NCBI GenBank assembly: GCA_035310145.1
Contig: DATGEL010000007.1
Span: forward strand, 1 to 56,233
Source: Dehalococcoidia bacterium
GTDB taxonomy: Bacteria > Chloroflexota > Dehalococcoidia > CAUJGQ01
Length of the DNA: 56,233 nucleotides
Reading direction: 5' to 3'
This document shows positions 7,597 to 17,463 of this stretch, one piece after another (within the stretch, counting starts at the first letter, position 1; every line of letters begins with the position of its first letter). The notes beneath the pieces were generated by a model. It ran no database searches. It was not told where the DNA came from and saw only the letters and a program-made list of their open reading frames with translations. Position numbers and translations under genes: made by a program.

Positions 7597-8700
7597 CTAC
7601 TCCCTATTCGCCGCTCTGTAAAACGGCCGCTTCACCACCGCGGCGGGCACGGCGCGGCCGCGGATCTCGACCTCCAGTGCCGTGCCGGGCTTCGCCAGAT
7701 CCAGCGGCAGATAGGCCATGCCGATGCCGGCATTGATGGTTGGCGAGAAGCTGCCGCTGGTGAGCGCGCCCAGCTCGCGACCCTCGTGTCGCACTGTGTA
7801 GCCGTGGCGCGGCACCGCCCGCTCCGTTGCGCGGATGCAGGAGAGGCGGCGATCGGTGGCGCCGCGGGTGTTCTGCAGTGCTTGCCGGCCTTCGAAGGGC
7901 CGCTCGGCGTCGAGGGAGACGACCCAGCCGAGGCCCGCCTCCCAGGGTGTGGTCGTGGTGTCGATGTCGTTGCCGTAGAGCGGCAGCGCCGCCTCCAACC
8001 GCAGCACGTCGCGGGCGCCGAGGCCGCAGGGCGTGACGCCGGCGGCAACCAGCGCCTCCCAGAGGCTGCGGCCGGCGTCGAGGCCGCAGACGAACTCGAA
8101 GCCGTCCTCGCCGGTATAGCCCGTGCGCGAAACCAGCGCTTTCTGGCGGAACAGCTCGATCTCACGGCAGGCGTGGCGCGGCACGGCCCGTTCCAGCTCC
8201 GCCGAGAAGACGGCCTGGAAAACGTGGCGCGCACCCGGCCCCTGCAGCGCCAGCATCACTGTCGCCGCCTGGCGATCGTCCAGAGCCAGATCCATCGCGC
8301 TGCGGCGGTGGCCGTGCAGCCAGCGCAGGTCGGCGTCGTAGCGCGAGGCGTTGCCGACCAGCAGCCAGCGCTCGCGGCCGATGCGGTAGAGGTACGGGTC
8401 GTCGAGGATGCCGCCATGCTCGTCGCAGAGCAGGTTGTAATGACCGGCGCCTTCCTCGACGTTGGCGGCATCGTACGTCAGCGTCTCACGCAGCAAGGTG
8501 AGAGCGTCCGGGCCGTTCAGGAACAGCCGTCCCATGTGCGAGACGTCGAACAGGCCGGCGCGCTCGCGCACGGCGCGCACCTCTTCGACGATGCCGGCGT
8601 ACTGAATCGGCATCTCCCAACCGGCGAAGGGCGTCATGCGGGCGCCGAGGGCGCGGTGCGCCGCGTCGAGCGGGCTCCTGCGAAGCACGTCCTGCGCCAT
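7597..8700 (-). CDS. gcvT: Aminomethyltransferase (glycine cleavage T protein)
   Basis: A 367-residue protein that moves the methylene group from aminomethyl-lipoyl GcvH to tetrahydrofolate and releases ammonia. Conserved segments are TPFAGWEMPIQYAG near residue 23, LFDVSHMGRL, LQGPGAR, SRTGYTGEDGFEF near residue 190 and the C-terminal SFSPTINAGIGMAYL. GGAG lies about 8 bases before the ATG at 8700. It is the most upstream gcv gene on this strand, but about 780 bases with the DUF1059 gene separate it from gcvH, so shared transcription is uncertain. It is divergent from the CoA-transferase operon. Confidence 0.96.
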   Translation of the reverse strand: MAQDVLRRSPLDAAHRALGARMTPFAGWEMPIQYAGIVEEVRAVRERAGLFDVSHMGRLFLNGPDALTLLRETLTYDAANVEEGAGHYNLLCDEHGGILDDPYLYRIGRERWLLVGNASRYDADLRWLHGHRRSAMDLALDDRQAATVMLALQGPGARHVFQAVFSAELERAVPRHACREIELFRQKALVSRTGYTGEDGFEFVCGLDAGRSLWEALVAAGVTPCGLGARDVLRLEAALPLYGNDIDTTTTPWEAGLGWVVSLDAERPFEGRQALQNTRGATDRRLSCIRATERAVPRHGYTVRHEGRELGALTSGSFSPTINAGIGMAYLPLDLAKPGTALEVEIRGRAVPAAVVKRPFYRAANRE

Positions 8701-8845
8701 GCTGCCGGCTCCGGCGGCCGAGCGCCGCGACAGCTATTGTACGCCAGTCCGCAAGCGGTCCCGAGCTGAAGGCGTGCGGTGCAGGCGGGCGGCGAATGCG
8801 GTACGCTGGCGCACTGGGACCAGGTTCCACGCGGAGGGGTGCAAG

Positions 8846-11152
8846 ATGGCAGGACCGCTCTCTGGAGTGCGCGTGCTCGATCTCGGTCAATACATCGCCG
8901 GACCGCTGGCCTCGATGTTGCTCGGCGACCTGGGCGCCGACGTGGTGCGCATCGATCCGCCCGGCGGGCCGCGCATGCAGGGGCCAGCCAACGCGACCTG
9001 GAACCGCGGCAAGCAGGCGTTCGCGCTCGATCTGAAGAGTGAGGCCGGCCGTGAGCGGGCGTGCCAGTTGATCGCGGCGGCCGACGTGCTGATCGAGAAC
9101 TTCCGTCCTGGTGTGATGGCCCGCCTGGGTCTTGGCGCCGGCGAGCTGTGCGCGGCGAATCCCCGCCTGATTTATTGCGCCCTGCCCGGCTTCGCGGGCG
9201 ACGATCCGCGCGCCGGCGTGGCGGCGTGGGAAGGCGTGGTCGGCGCCGCAACCGGCACCTACGCCACGCGGCTGGAGGGTGACAACGGCGGCGAGGGCGC
9301 CGTGTTCACGGCCGTGCCGATCTCCTCGGCCTACGCCGCCTTCCTCGGGGCGACGAGCGTGGTGATGGCGCTGATCGCCCGCGAGCGCGACGGCCAGGGC
9401 CAGCGCATCGAAGTGCCGCTGTTCGACGCCACCTTCACCGCGATCGGCGCCCGCGGCATCACCTTCCACGATCCGAGCGCCGCGCCGCCGCCGCGCGGCT
9501 CCGCCTGGGTGCGGCAGTACGAGTGCGCGGATGGCCGCTGGGTGCAGTTCCACGCGGCGAATACCCGCTTCATTCTGCAGTTCATCAAGGCCGCGGGCGT
9601 GGAGCAGTGGCAGAGCGAGGGATTGGCCGACCGCCAACGCCTCAACGGCGACCGCGCCCTTTCCGCCGAGCTGCTGGCGCGCATGGTCGCCCTGTTCAAG
9701 ACGCGCACGGCGCAGGAATGGGAAGACCTGGTCAACGCCGCCGGCACGCCCACCGCGATCTGCCGCGAGAGCGCCGAGTGGCTGGAGCATCCGCACGCGC
9801 GTGGCTCGCGGATGATCGTTGAGGTCGAGGACCCGGAGTACGGCCCAATGCTGCAGCCGGGCGTGCAGGCCCGCCTCCTGGGCACACCCGGCGAGGTGCG
9901 GCCGCGTCCCACGGCGCACTCAACAGCGCTCCCTCCGGGCGATCCGTGGCCGCGGCCGCAGCTCACCCTCTCAGGCAACTCGCCCGCCCTGTGCACGCCC
10001 TCGTCAGACGGCGCCGTCCCGCTTTCGGCGTTACAGGGCGTGAAGGTGCTGGACCTCTGCATCATCCTCGCCGGGCCGACCTGCGGCCGCACGCTGGCCG
10101 AGTTCGGCGCCGACGTGATCAAGATCGACGCGCCCGAACGCGAGGGCGGTGTCGCCTTCCACCAGGACGTGAACCGCGGCAAGCGCAGCATCCTGCTTGA
10201 CCTCAAAAGCAATGAGGGCCGCGAGGTTTTCTGGACGCTGGTGGACGAGGCCGAAGTCGTCGTGCAGAACTACCGCGACGGCGTGGTGCAGCGGCTGGGC
10301 GTTGACTACGAGGCGGTGCGCCGGCGCAAGCCGCGGATCGTCTACGCCTCGCTGAACGCCTACGGCCACGTCGGCCCCTGGGCGCAGCGCCCCGGCTGGG
10401 AGCAACTGGCGCAGGCGGCGACGGGCATGCAGGCGCGTTACGGCCGCGGCGGCATGCCCGTCCTGCAGCCCTTCCCGGTGAACGACTACGGCACCGGCAT
10501 CATGGGCGCCTACGCGGTTGCGGCGGCGCTCTATCACCGCCAGCGCACGGGTGAGGGACAGCACGTGCAGACGGCGCTCGCCTACACCGCCTGCACGCTG
10601 CAATCGCTCTTCCTCCAGGACTTCACCGGTAAGCGCTGGGACGAGCCGAATGGCCAGCGGGCGCTGGGCTGGGGCCCGCTGCAGCGGCTGTATCGCGCCG
10701 CAGACGGTTGGTTCTTTCTCGGCGCGCCTGAGGCCGAGCGCGACCGGCTGGCCGCGCTGGCAGGCGTGAGCGGATCGGCGCCGCTGCCAGACGAGGCGTT
10801 CGCTGCGGCGCTGGAAGCGGCGTTCGCGCGGCGCCCGCGGCAGGCCTGGGTGGATGCCTTGACGGCAGCGGGCATCGGCGCCCAGCGCACGGCGACCGTG
10901 CCGGAACTGATGATGGACGGCTGGGTGATGGCGCACGGCCTCAGCCTGCGCCGCGAGCACGACGGCCTGGGTGAGATCACGACCAACGGCCCGGCGCCAC
11001 GCCTCTCGCGCACGCCGGTGCGGCCTGGACGGCCCGCGCCGCGGCCCGGCTCCGATGCCCGCTCGATCCTGGCGGAGATCGGACTGGCCGACGATCTTGA
11101 CGGGCTGGCCGAGCGCGGCGTCGTGCGGCTCGACCTGGCGGCCGCGCGATGA
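8846..11152 (+). CDS. Double-domain CaiB/BaiF (family III) CoA-transferase
   Basis: A 768-residue fusion of two family III CoA-transferase domains. Domain 1 (about residues 1-380) opens with LSGVRVLDLGQYIAGPLASM and has IEVPLFDATF in the catalytic segment. Domain 2 (about 395-768) opens with LQGVKVLDLCIILAGPTCGR, but its matching segment reads HVQTALAYTA with no acidic residue, so that half may be inactive. The ATG at 8846 follows GGAGGGG; the frame is open further upstream but has no other supported start. The family moves CoA between carboxylic acids or epimerises acyl-CoAs. It is the first gene of a four-gene plus-strand run. Confidence 0.9.
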   Translation: MAGPLSGVRVLDLGQYIAGPLASMLLGDLGADVVRIDPPGGPRMQGPANATWNRGKQAFALDLKSEAGRERACQLIAAADVLIENFRPGVMARLGLGAGELCAANPRLIYCALPGFAGDDPRAGVAAWEGVVGAATGTYATRLEGDNGGEGAVFTAVPISSAYAAFLGATSVVMALIARERDGQGQRIEVPLFDATFTAIGARGITFHDPSAAPPPRGSAWVRQYECADGRWVQFHAANTRFILQFIKAAGVEQWQSEGLADRQRLNGDRALSAELLARMVALFKTRTAQEWEDLVNAAGTPTAICRESAEWLEHPHARGSRMIVEVEDPEYGPMLQPGVQARLLGTPGEVRPRPTAHSTALPPGDPWPRPQLTLSGNSPALCTPSSDGAVPLSALQGVKVLDLCIILAGPTCGRTLAEFGADVIKIDAPEREGGVAFHQDVNRGKRSILLDLKSNEGREVFWTLVDEAEVVVQNYRDGVVQRLGVDYEAVRRRKPRIVYASLNAYGHVGPWAQRPGWEQLAQAATGMQARYGRGGMPVLQPFPVNDYGTGIMGAYAVAAALYHRQRTGEGQHVQTALAYTACTLQSLFLQDFTGKRWDEPNGQRALGWGPLQRLYRAADGWFFLGAPEAERDRLAALAGVSGSAPLPDEAFAAALEAAFARRPRQAWVDALTAAGIGAQRTATVPELMMDGWVMAHGLSLRREHDGLGEITTNGPAPRLSRTPVRPGRPAPRPGSDARSILAEIGLADDLDGLAERGVVRLDLAAAR

Positions 11153-11216
11153 GCCGGGCCGGCCGGAGCGATCCGGTTGCGGCCGGCCCTCCGCCGCGGA
11201 GTTGGGACGCGGGCGC

Positions 11217-12413
11217 ATGAACCGAGCAGAGCGGCCGCTGGCCGGCCTCACCGTGCTCGACCTGACGCAGCACGTGGCCGGGCCGTTCGCCACGCGCCTG
11301 CTGGCGGCCTACGGCGCGGACGTGATCAAGATGGAGCGGCCGGACGGCGGCGACCCTGCCCGCCGCACTGGACCGTTCCCCGGCGATGCGCCACACCCGG
11401 AGCGCAGCGCCAGCTTCCTCTACCTGAACACCGGCAAGCAGAGCGTGACGCTCAACCTGAAGTCGCGCGCCGGGCGGGCGCTGCTGCTCGAACTGGCCGA
11501 GCAGGCGGATGCGCTGGTCGAAAACTTCTCTCCCCGCGTGCTGCCGGCGCTGGGGCTGGACTGGCCGGCGCTGTACGCCGTTAACCCGGCGCTGGCCATG
11601 GTTTCGATCTCGAACTACGGCCAGAGCGGCCCCAATCGCGACTTCGCCGCGACGAACCTGACGCTCTTCGCCGCGGGCGGCCAGATGTCGCTCACCGGCG
11701 AGCCGGGCCGCGAGCCGCTGGTGAACGGCGGCACGCAGGCGCTGCTGCAGGCGGGGCTGCACGGCTTCTCCGCTACGCTCGCCGCGATCTTCGGGGCGAG
11801 GACGCAGGGAAGCGGCACGCACATCGATGTCTCAATCCAGGAGGTGCAGGCGGCGGCGCTGGAAGGCGCCGGGCCGTCGGCGCTGGTCTACGGCTTCGAC
11901 GCGACGCGCGCCGGCAACCTGCCGCGTGCCACCTGGGGCATCTATCCCTGTGCCGACGGCTTCATCGGCTGCTCCTGTATGGATCAGAATGTGCCGGACC
12001 TGTTCCGCGCGATGGGCCGAGAGGACCTGCTCGACTCGCCCTTCCGGGACCAGCGCTGGCGCGCCGAGCACAACGAGGAGGTGATGACGCTTTTGCTCGG
12101 CTTCTTCGTCGAGCACACGCAGGCGGAGCTGCGCGAGCTGGGCGCACGTCACCGCGTCGCCATCGGTGTGATGCCCACGATCGTGGAACTGCTCGCCTGG
12201 CCGGGCCTGCTGGAGAAGGGCTTCTGGCAGGAGCTGGATCACCCGGAAGCAGGCCGGCTGACCTATTCCGGCGCGCCGTTCACAATCGACGGCAGCGGCT
12301 TCGCCCTGGCGCCCGCGCCGCTGCTCGGCGAACACACCGAGGCGGTGCTGCGCGAACGGCTCGGCCTCTCGACGGCCGAGATCGGCGAGTTACGCGAGCA
12401 TGGAGTGATCTGA
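11217..12413 (+). CDS. CaiB/BaiF family III CoA-transferase
   Basis: A 398-residue CoA-transferase starting at ATG 11217, 64 bases after the fusion gene. The N-terminus LAGLTVLDLTQHVAGPFATR and the following YGADVIKMERPDGGDPAR are hallmark CoA-binding segments. LNTGKQSVTLNLKS and the IDVSIQEVQ segment also fit the family and retain acidic residues. Length is typical for a single-domain member. The substrate is unknown. Its place in the operon suggests that it acts on the same acyl-CoA pathway as its neighbours. Confidence 0.9.
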   Translation: MNRAERPLAGLTVLDLTQHVAGPFATRLLAAYGADVIKMERPDGGDPARRTGPFPGDAPHPERSASFLYLNTGKQSVTLNLKSRAGRALLLELAEQADALVENFSPRVLPALGLDWPALYAVNPALAMVSISNYGQSGPNRDFAATNLTLFAAGGQMSLTGEPGREPLVNGGTQALLQAGLHGFSATLAAIFGARTQGSGTHIDVSIQEVQAAALEGAGPSALVYGFDATRAGNLPRATWGIYPCADGFIGCSCMDQNVPDLFRAMGREDLLDSPFRDQRWRAEHNEEVMTLLLGFFVEHTQAELRELGARHRVAIGVMPTIVELLAWPGLLEKGFWQELDHPEAGRLTYSGAPFTIDGSGFALAPAPLLGEHTEAVLRERLGLSTAEIGELREHGVI

Positions 12414-12456
12414 CGATGCGGAGAGCGCGTGCTCAAGACGCGCCGTGGAGGCTGCC

Positions 12457-13836
12457 ATGAGCGAGGCGGCGCTGCCGCTGGCCGGCGTGCGCATCATTGA
12501 CCTGACCATGGTCTGGGCCGGCCCCTACGGCACGCGGCTGCTCGCCGACGCGGGCGCGGACGTGATTAAGATCGAGGGCGTGACGCGGCCGGACTCGATC
12601 CGCACGAGCGGCGCGGCGGCGCTGGCCGGCGTCGATCGCGCCTTCGATCGGATCGCCTACTTCAACGAGTACGGCCGCAATAAGCGCGGTCTGGCGCTGG
12701 ATCTAAGCGAGCCGCGGGGGCGCGAGGCGTTGCTGCGGCTGGTGCGCGTCTCGGACGCGCTGATCGAAAACTTCCGCAGCGGAGTGCTCGACGGCTGGGG
12801 CCTCGGCGCCGAGCGGCTGCGGGCCGAACGGCCCGACCTGATCGTCGTTTCGATGCCCGGATTCGCCGCGACCGGTAGCGAGCGCAACCTCGCCGGCTAC
12901 GGCCCGACGATCGAACAGCTCGGCGGCCTGATTCAGCTCAGCGGCTACGAAGGCGGCGGACCGCAGAAGAGCGGCATCTCCTACGGCGACCCGCTGGCGG
13001 GCACGCTCGCGGCCGGCGCGCTGATCGCCGCGCTGCTGCGGCGGCAGCGGACCGGCCAGGGCGCCGTGGTCGAAGTCTCGCAGCGCGACAACATGCTGGG
13101 CATGATCGGCGAGGCCGTGCTTGACTTCGGCATGAACCGGCGTTTGCCCGTGCGCCGCGGCAACCGTCACCGCTGGCTGGCGCCGCACGGCTGCTATCCC
13201 TCGCTGCCGCTGCCGGACGGCGAGGGGCGCCCGCTCGGCCGGGCGGGTACACAAATGGGCGAGGCGACCGATCGCTGGGTGGCGATCGCCGTGGCCACGA
13301 ACGATCAGTGGCGGGGACTGTGCGGCGTGATCGGCCGGCCGGAGCTGGCCGGCGATCCGCGCTACGCCCGCGCCCTCGATCGCTACGAGCGCCAGGACGC
13401 GCTGGACAAAGTCATCGCCGCCTGGACGCGCGAGCGCAGCGACGACGAGGCGATGCACGCGCTGCAGGCGGCCGGCGTGCCGGCTTCGGCGCTGCGCACG
13501 CCGCTGACGCTGACGCACGACCCGCACCTGGCGGCGCGGGGGTTCTATCGCGAGGTCGAGCATCCGGTGGCCGGACGGCACCGCGTCGCCGGACCCCTGT
13601 GGAACGAGCCGGCGACGGAGGCGGCGCCGATGCGACCGGCGCCGACCTTCGGACAGCATCGCGTGGAGGTGCTCGGCGATCTCGTGGGATTCGCGGCCGA
13701 AGCGTTGGCAGGGCTTGAGCGGCAGGGCATCATCGGAGACGAACCGCTCAAGCGGCAACCGCTGCCGCGAGCAGATGGTGCAGACGACGGCGCGGCGACC
13801 GTGGCCTGGCAAGAATCGTCAGGGGGGCGGCGCTGA
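12457..13836 (+). CDS. CaiB/BaiF family III CoA-transferase
   Basis: A 459-residue CoA-transferase with ATG at 12457 and GGAGG at 12447-12451. It opens with LAGVRIIDLTMVWAGPYGTR, then ADAGADVIKIEG and the long-loop form YFNEYGRNKRGLALDLSEP. The segment VVEVSQRDNM keeps acidic residues. The C-terminal 50 residues are longer than usual and Arg/Gly-rich. It lies 43 bases after the previous CoA-transferase and 27 bases before the acyl-CoA dehydrogenase, so co-transcription is very likely. Confidence 0.9.
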   Translation: MSEAALPLAGVRIIDLTMVWAGPYGTRLLADAGADVIKIEGVTRPDSIRTSGAAALAGVDRAFDRIAYFNEYGRNKRGLALDLSEPRGREALLRLVRVSDALIENFRSGVLDGWGLGAERLRAERPDLIVVSMPGFAATGSERNLAGYGPTIEQLGGLIQLSGYEGGGPQKSGISYGDPLAGTLAAGALIAALLRRQRTGQGAVVEVSQRDNMLGMIGEAVLDFGMNRRLPVRRGNRHRWLAPHGCYPSLPLPDGEGRPLGRAGTQMGEATDRWVAIAVATNDQWRGLCGVIGRPELAGDPRYARALDRYERQDALDKVIAAWTRERSDDEAMHALQAAGVPASALRTPLTLTHDPHLAARGFYREVEHPVAGRHRVAGPLWNEPATEAAPMRPAPTFGQHRVEVLGDLVGFAAEALAGLERQGIIGDEPLKRQPLPRADGADDGAATVAWQESSGGRR

Positions 13837-13863
13837 CGGCGGCGAGATCTGGGGAGCGAGGCG

Positions 13864-15042
<1,179 letters not shown>

Positions 15043-15085
15043 GAAGTAGAGGGCATCGAGCGCAGTCCAGTCTAAGGATGAACGG

Positions 15086-15187
15086 ATGGAAGCACTCCTG
15101 CGGTTGTGCGGCCAGCTCCGCTCACTCGCCAACCGCCTCAATCTGGCCCGCGAACTGCGTGCAATCGTCTACGGTGCGCTGGAATAG
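15086..15187 (+). CDS. Possible 33-residue small protein
   Basis: ATG 15086 to TAG 15185-15187, with AAGGA at 15074-15078 placed seven bases before the start. The product is Leu/Arg-rich and predicted helical (MEALLRLCGQL at the start, IVYGALE at the end), with a plausible amphipathic pattern. No family is recognised. It fills the gap between the acyl-CoA dehydrogenase and the broken phosphatase gene. It could be a real small ORF or chance; only the good ribosome binding site and helix pattern support it. Confidence 0.35.
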   Translation: MEALLRLCGQLRSLANRLNLARELRAIVYGALE

Positions 15188-15233
15188 CGCCCCGCCAGTG
15201 GATGGCGAAGTCAAGGCCCAATCGGAAGGCTGG

Positions 15234-15887
15234 ATGCCGACGACGATCTACCTGGTGCGGCACGGTCAAACAGTGGGCCATCGGCTGCGCCGCTACCAGG
15301 CGCTTGATACACCCCTGTCCCCCGAGGGCCGCAGGCAGGCGCGGCTGCTGGCCCTGCGGTTGGCCACGGAAGGTCCGTTCACCGCGATCTATACCAGTGA
15401 CCTGGCGCGCGCGCTGGAGACTGCCACCGCGATCGGTGGAAAGCTGGGCCTCCGGCCGCTGCTGGACCCGCGCCTGCGCGAGCTGGACGCGGGCGACTGA
15501 AACGGCTTGCACTATGACGAGATCGAGCGACGCTTTCCAGGCGGGCACGATCGCTGGTTCGCCGGCGGCGGGGTGGAGCGGCTGCCCGGCCCAACCGGCG
15601 AATCGATGACCGAGGTGCGGCAGCGCATCGTCGCGGCGTGCGAAGCGATCGCGGCGCGCCATGCCGGCGAGCGGGTAATCGTGGTCTCGCACGGCTGGGC
15701 GCTCGCCGTGTTGGTGGCGGCATGGCACGGCTGGGACCCGGTGGAAACATTCCGCGAGCAGCGGCTGCGCTTCGATAACACGGCGGTGACGATCTTCGAG
15801 CTCAACGAGAACGGCCGCCGCTGCACGCAGCTCAACTGCACGAGCCACCTCGACGGCGCCTCGAGCAACAACGACGGTAGGGCTTGA
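15234..15887 (+). pseudogene. Histidine phosphatase (phosphoglycerate mutase-like) interrupted by one in-frame TGA
   Basis: One continuous frame of 216 codons plus stop, encoding a complete histidine phosphatase apart from codon 89 (15498-15500), which is TGA. The N-terminal part has the catalytic YLVRHGQT motif and LSPEGRRQA; the C-terminal part has the second catalytic His in VIVVSHGWALAVLV. The stop sits in LRELDAGD-stop-NGLHYDEIE. The family has LxELxxGxWEGL there, so TGA replaces the conserved Trp (TGG to TGA is a single base change). The frame is intact on both sides, which points to a recent nonsense mutation, a sequencing error or readthrough. Confidence 0.85.
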
Positions 15888-15908
15888 ACCGGCGGCGTAG
15901 CGTGCCGC

Positions 15909-16712
15909 TCACCACGCGCGGAAGGTCGGCTTGCGGCGCTCGGTGAAGGCACGGGCGCCCTCAAGCACGTCTTCCGTCTCCAGGATCTGGTTGTAGAGCT
16001 GCGCTTCGAGCCTCCGGCCGGCGTCGAAGGTCATCTCCAGTCCGCCACGGTAGGCGGCCTCTTTGGTCGCGCGCACGGCCAGCGGCCCCATCTCGCACAG
16101 CCGCTCGGCCCACTCCCGCGCCGTCGCCTGCAGGCTCTCGAGCGGCACCACGGCGTTGACCAGGCCGAAGTGCAGCAGCCGCTTCGCCTCGATCGCGTCG
16201 GAGTAAAGCAGCATCTCCATGGCGATGCCGAAGGGCAGGTAGCGCACCAGCCGCTGCGTCTGCCCGCCTCCTGCCACGAGACCACGTCGCGAGGACGATG
16301 TGCCCAGCCGCGCGTTCTCCGAAGCGAGGCGAATATCGCAGGCCAGGGCGAGGGCAAAGCCGCCGGCCAGGCAGTAGCCGTTGACCGCCGCGATCACCGG
16401 CTTCCACAGGTTGAGCGGCAGAAAGTAGTCGAGGCCGTCGTCGTCCGTGGGCAGGCCGTGCTCCTTGCGCGTACGGTGGTACTCCGGACCGCCGGGCGCG
16501 GCGGCCATCAGGTCGCGGCCGGAGCAGAAGGCGCGGTCGCCGGCGCCGGTGAGGATCGTGACCCAGATCCGGTCATCGCGCCGAATCTCCTGCCAGCAAT
16601 CGTGCAGCCGGCCCATCATCTCGCCGGTGAGGGCGTTGAGCTTCTCCGGCCGGTTGAGCGTGATCGTGGCGATCCGCCCGTCGCGCTCCAACAGGACATC
16701 ATCTGCGGGCAT
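15909..16712 (-). CDS. Enoyl-CoA hydratase/isomerase (crotonase) family protein lacking hydratase glutamates
   Basis: A 267-residue crotonase-fold protein starting at ATG 16712. Conserved fold elements are ATITLNRPEKLNALTGEM, DRAFCSGRDL (CoA-pocket and oxyanion region) and AAVNGYCLAGGFALALACD. In true hydratases two Glu act in catalysis: one in GGGCELAMxCD and one in the QPE-x3-G segment. Here the first is Ala (GGFALALACD) and the second segment reads LGTSSSRRGLV, so both are absent. A hydratase reaction is therefore unlikely; another crotonase chemistry such as isomerase, hydrolase or C-C lyase is possible. It is divergent from the ferredoxin gene. Confidence 0.85.
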   Translation of the reverse strand: MPADDVLLERDGRIATITLNRPEKLNALTGEMMGRLHDCWQEIRRDDRIWVTILTGAGDRAFCSGRDLMAAAPGGPEYHRTRKEHGLPTDDDGLDYFLPLNLWKPVIAAVNGYCLAGGFALALACDIRLASENARLGTSSSRRGLVAGGGQTQRLVRYLPFGIAMEMLLYSDAIEAKRLLHFGLVNAVVPLESLQATAREWAERLCEMGPLAVRATKEAAYRGGLEMTFDAGRRLEAQLYNQILETEDVLEGARAFTERRKPTFRAW

Positions 16713-16806
16713 GCTCCTGCTCCTGCCTCGGCGCCGCGGGCGCCTGTTGCCCGCAGCATAGCCTGCGCAGGCGACCGATGGCAGCCTGCGCAGGCCTCGG
16801 CCGGCT

Positions 16807-16836
16807 TTGTGCGCGGCGGCACAGGCGCGCTATACT
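16807..16836 (+). promoter_or_regulatory. Sigma-70-like promoter for the four-cluster ferredoxin
   Basis: TTGTGC at 16807-16812 and TATACT at 16831-16836, separated by 18 bases, on the plus strand. The TTG start of the ferredoxin follows 44 bases later with a GGAGGTG ribosome binding site. Match and spacing are good for a housekeeping promoter. Confidence 0.6.
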
Positions 16837-16879
16837 GGCGACGGAGACCGGGCCGGCGAGATCCCGCGGAGGTGCCGCG

Positions 16880-17344
16880 TTGCCATACGTCATTACCGAA
16901 ACCTGCATCGGTTGCACCGCCTGCACGAAGCGTTGCCCCACGGGGGCGATCACCGGTGTGCGCAACGTGATTCACGTGATCGACCCCGCGCTGTGCATCG
17001 ACTGCGGCGCCTGCGGTGTGGTTTGCCCGCCGGAGGCGATCTACGACGACATCGGCGATCAGTGCAAGACCTTCACGCGCAAAGAGTGGCCGAAGGCGAT
17101 CGTGATCGAAGACAACTGCATCGGCAGCGGCTGCGAGCTGTGCATCAGCATCTGCCCCTTCGATGCTCTGAGCCTGCAGCAGAGCGAGACGGCGTCGGAC
17201 TTCTGGGGTGTGGCCACGCTGAACGAGCGCAAGTGCACCGGCTGCCGCCTCTGCGAGCAGGCCTGCGGCTGGGGTGCCATCTACATTGACCCGCCGCGCG
17301 AGCTGCTGAAGAAGCCGGAGGGCGCGGCAAGCTCCGCGGCTTGA
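16880..17344 (+). CDS. Multi-[4Fe-4S] ferredoxin-like electron carrier
   Basis: A 154-residue protein starting at TTG 16880, placed by GGAGGTG five bases upstream; no ATG is suitable. Four Cys clusters are visible: CIGCTACTKRCP near residues 10-21, CIDCGACGVVCP near 38-49, CIGSGCELCISICP near 80-93 and CTGCRLCEQACG near 119-130. The first two form a normal bacterial 2[4Fe-4S] unit. The last two are a second, looser pair. Such proteins transfer electrons in the cytoplasm between dehydrogenases and oxidoreductases. The partner is not encoded adjacent; a convergent one-cluster ferredoxin follows at 17464. Confidence 0.9.
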   Translation: MPYVITETCIGCTACTKRCPTGAITGVRNVIHVIDPALCIDCGACGVVCPPEAIYDDIGDQCKTFTRKEWPKAIVIEDNCIGSGCELCISICPFDALSLQQSETASDFWGVATLNERKCTGCRLCEQACGWGAIYIDPPRELLKKPEGAASSAA

Positions 17345-17372
17345 CCCGGCACGCGCACACGGCGGCGATCGT

Positions 17373-17403
17373 GAGAGCCGGCCTCGCTGCGGGGCCGGCT
17401 CTC
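17373..17403. terminator. Bidirectional hairpin between convergent ferredoxin genes
   Basis: The arms GAGAGCCGGCC (17373-17383) and GGCCGGCTCTC (17393-17403) are perfect complements with a 9-base loop. No strong U-tract follows. Its place between two converging genes fits a shared terminator. Confidence 0.7.
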
Positions 17404-17463
17404 TTCGCGCACAATCCATCCTCGCCGGTCACGGCAGCAGGGCGCGGGCGCAGGCTTCGCCCG

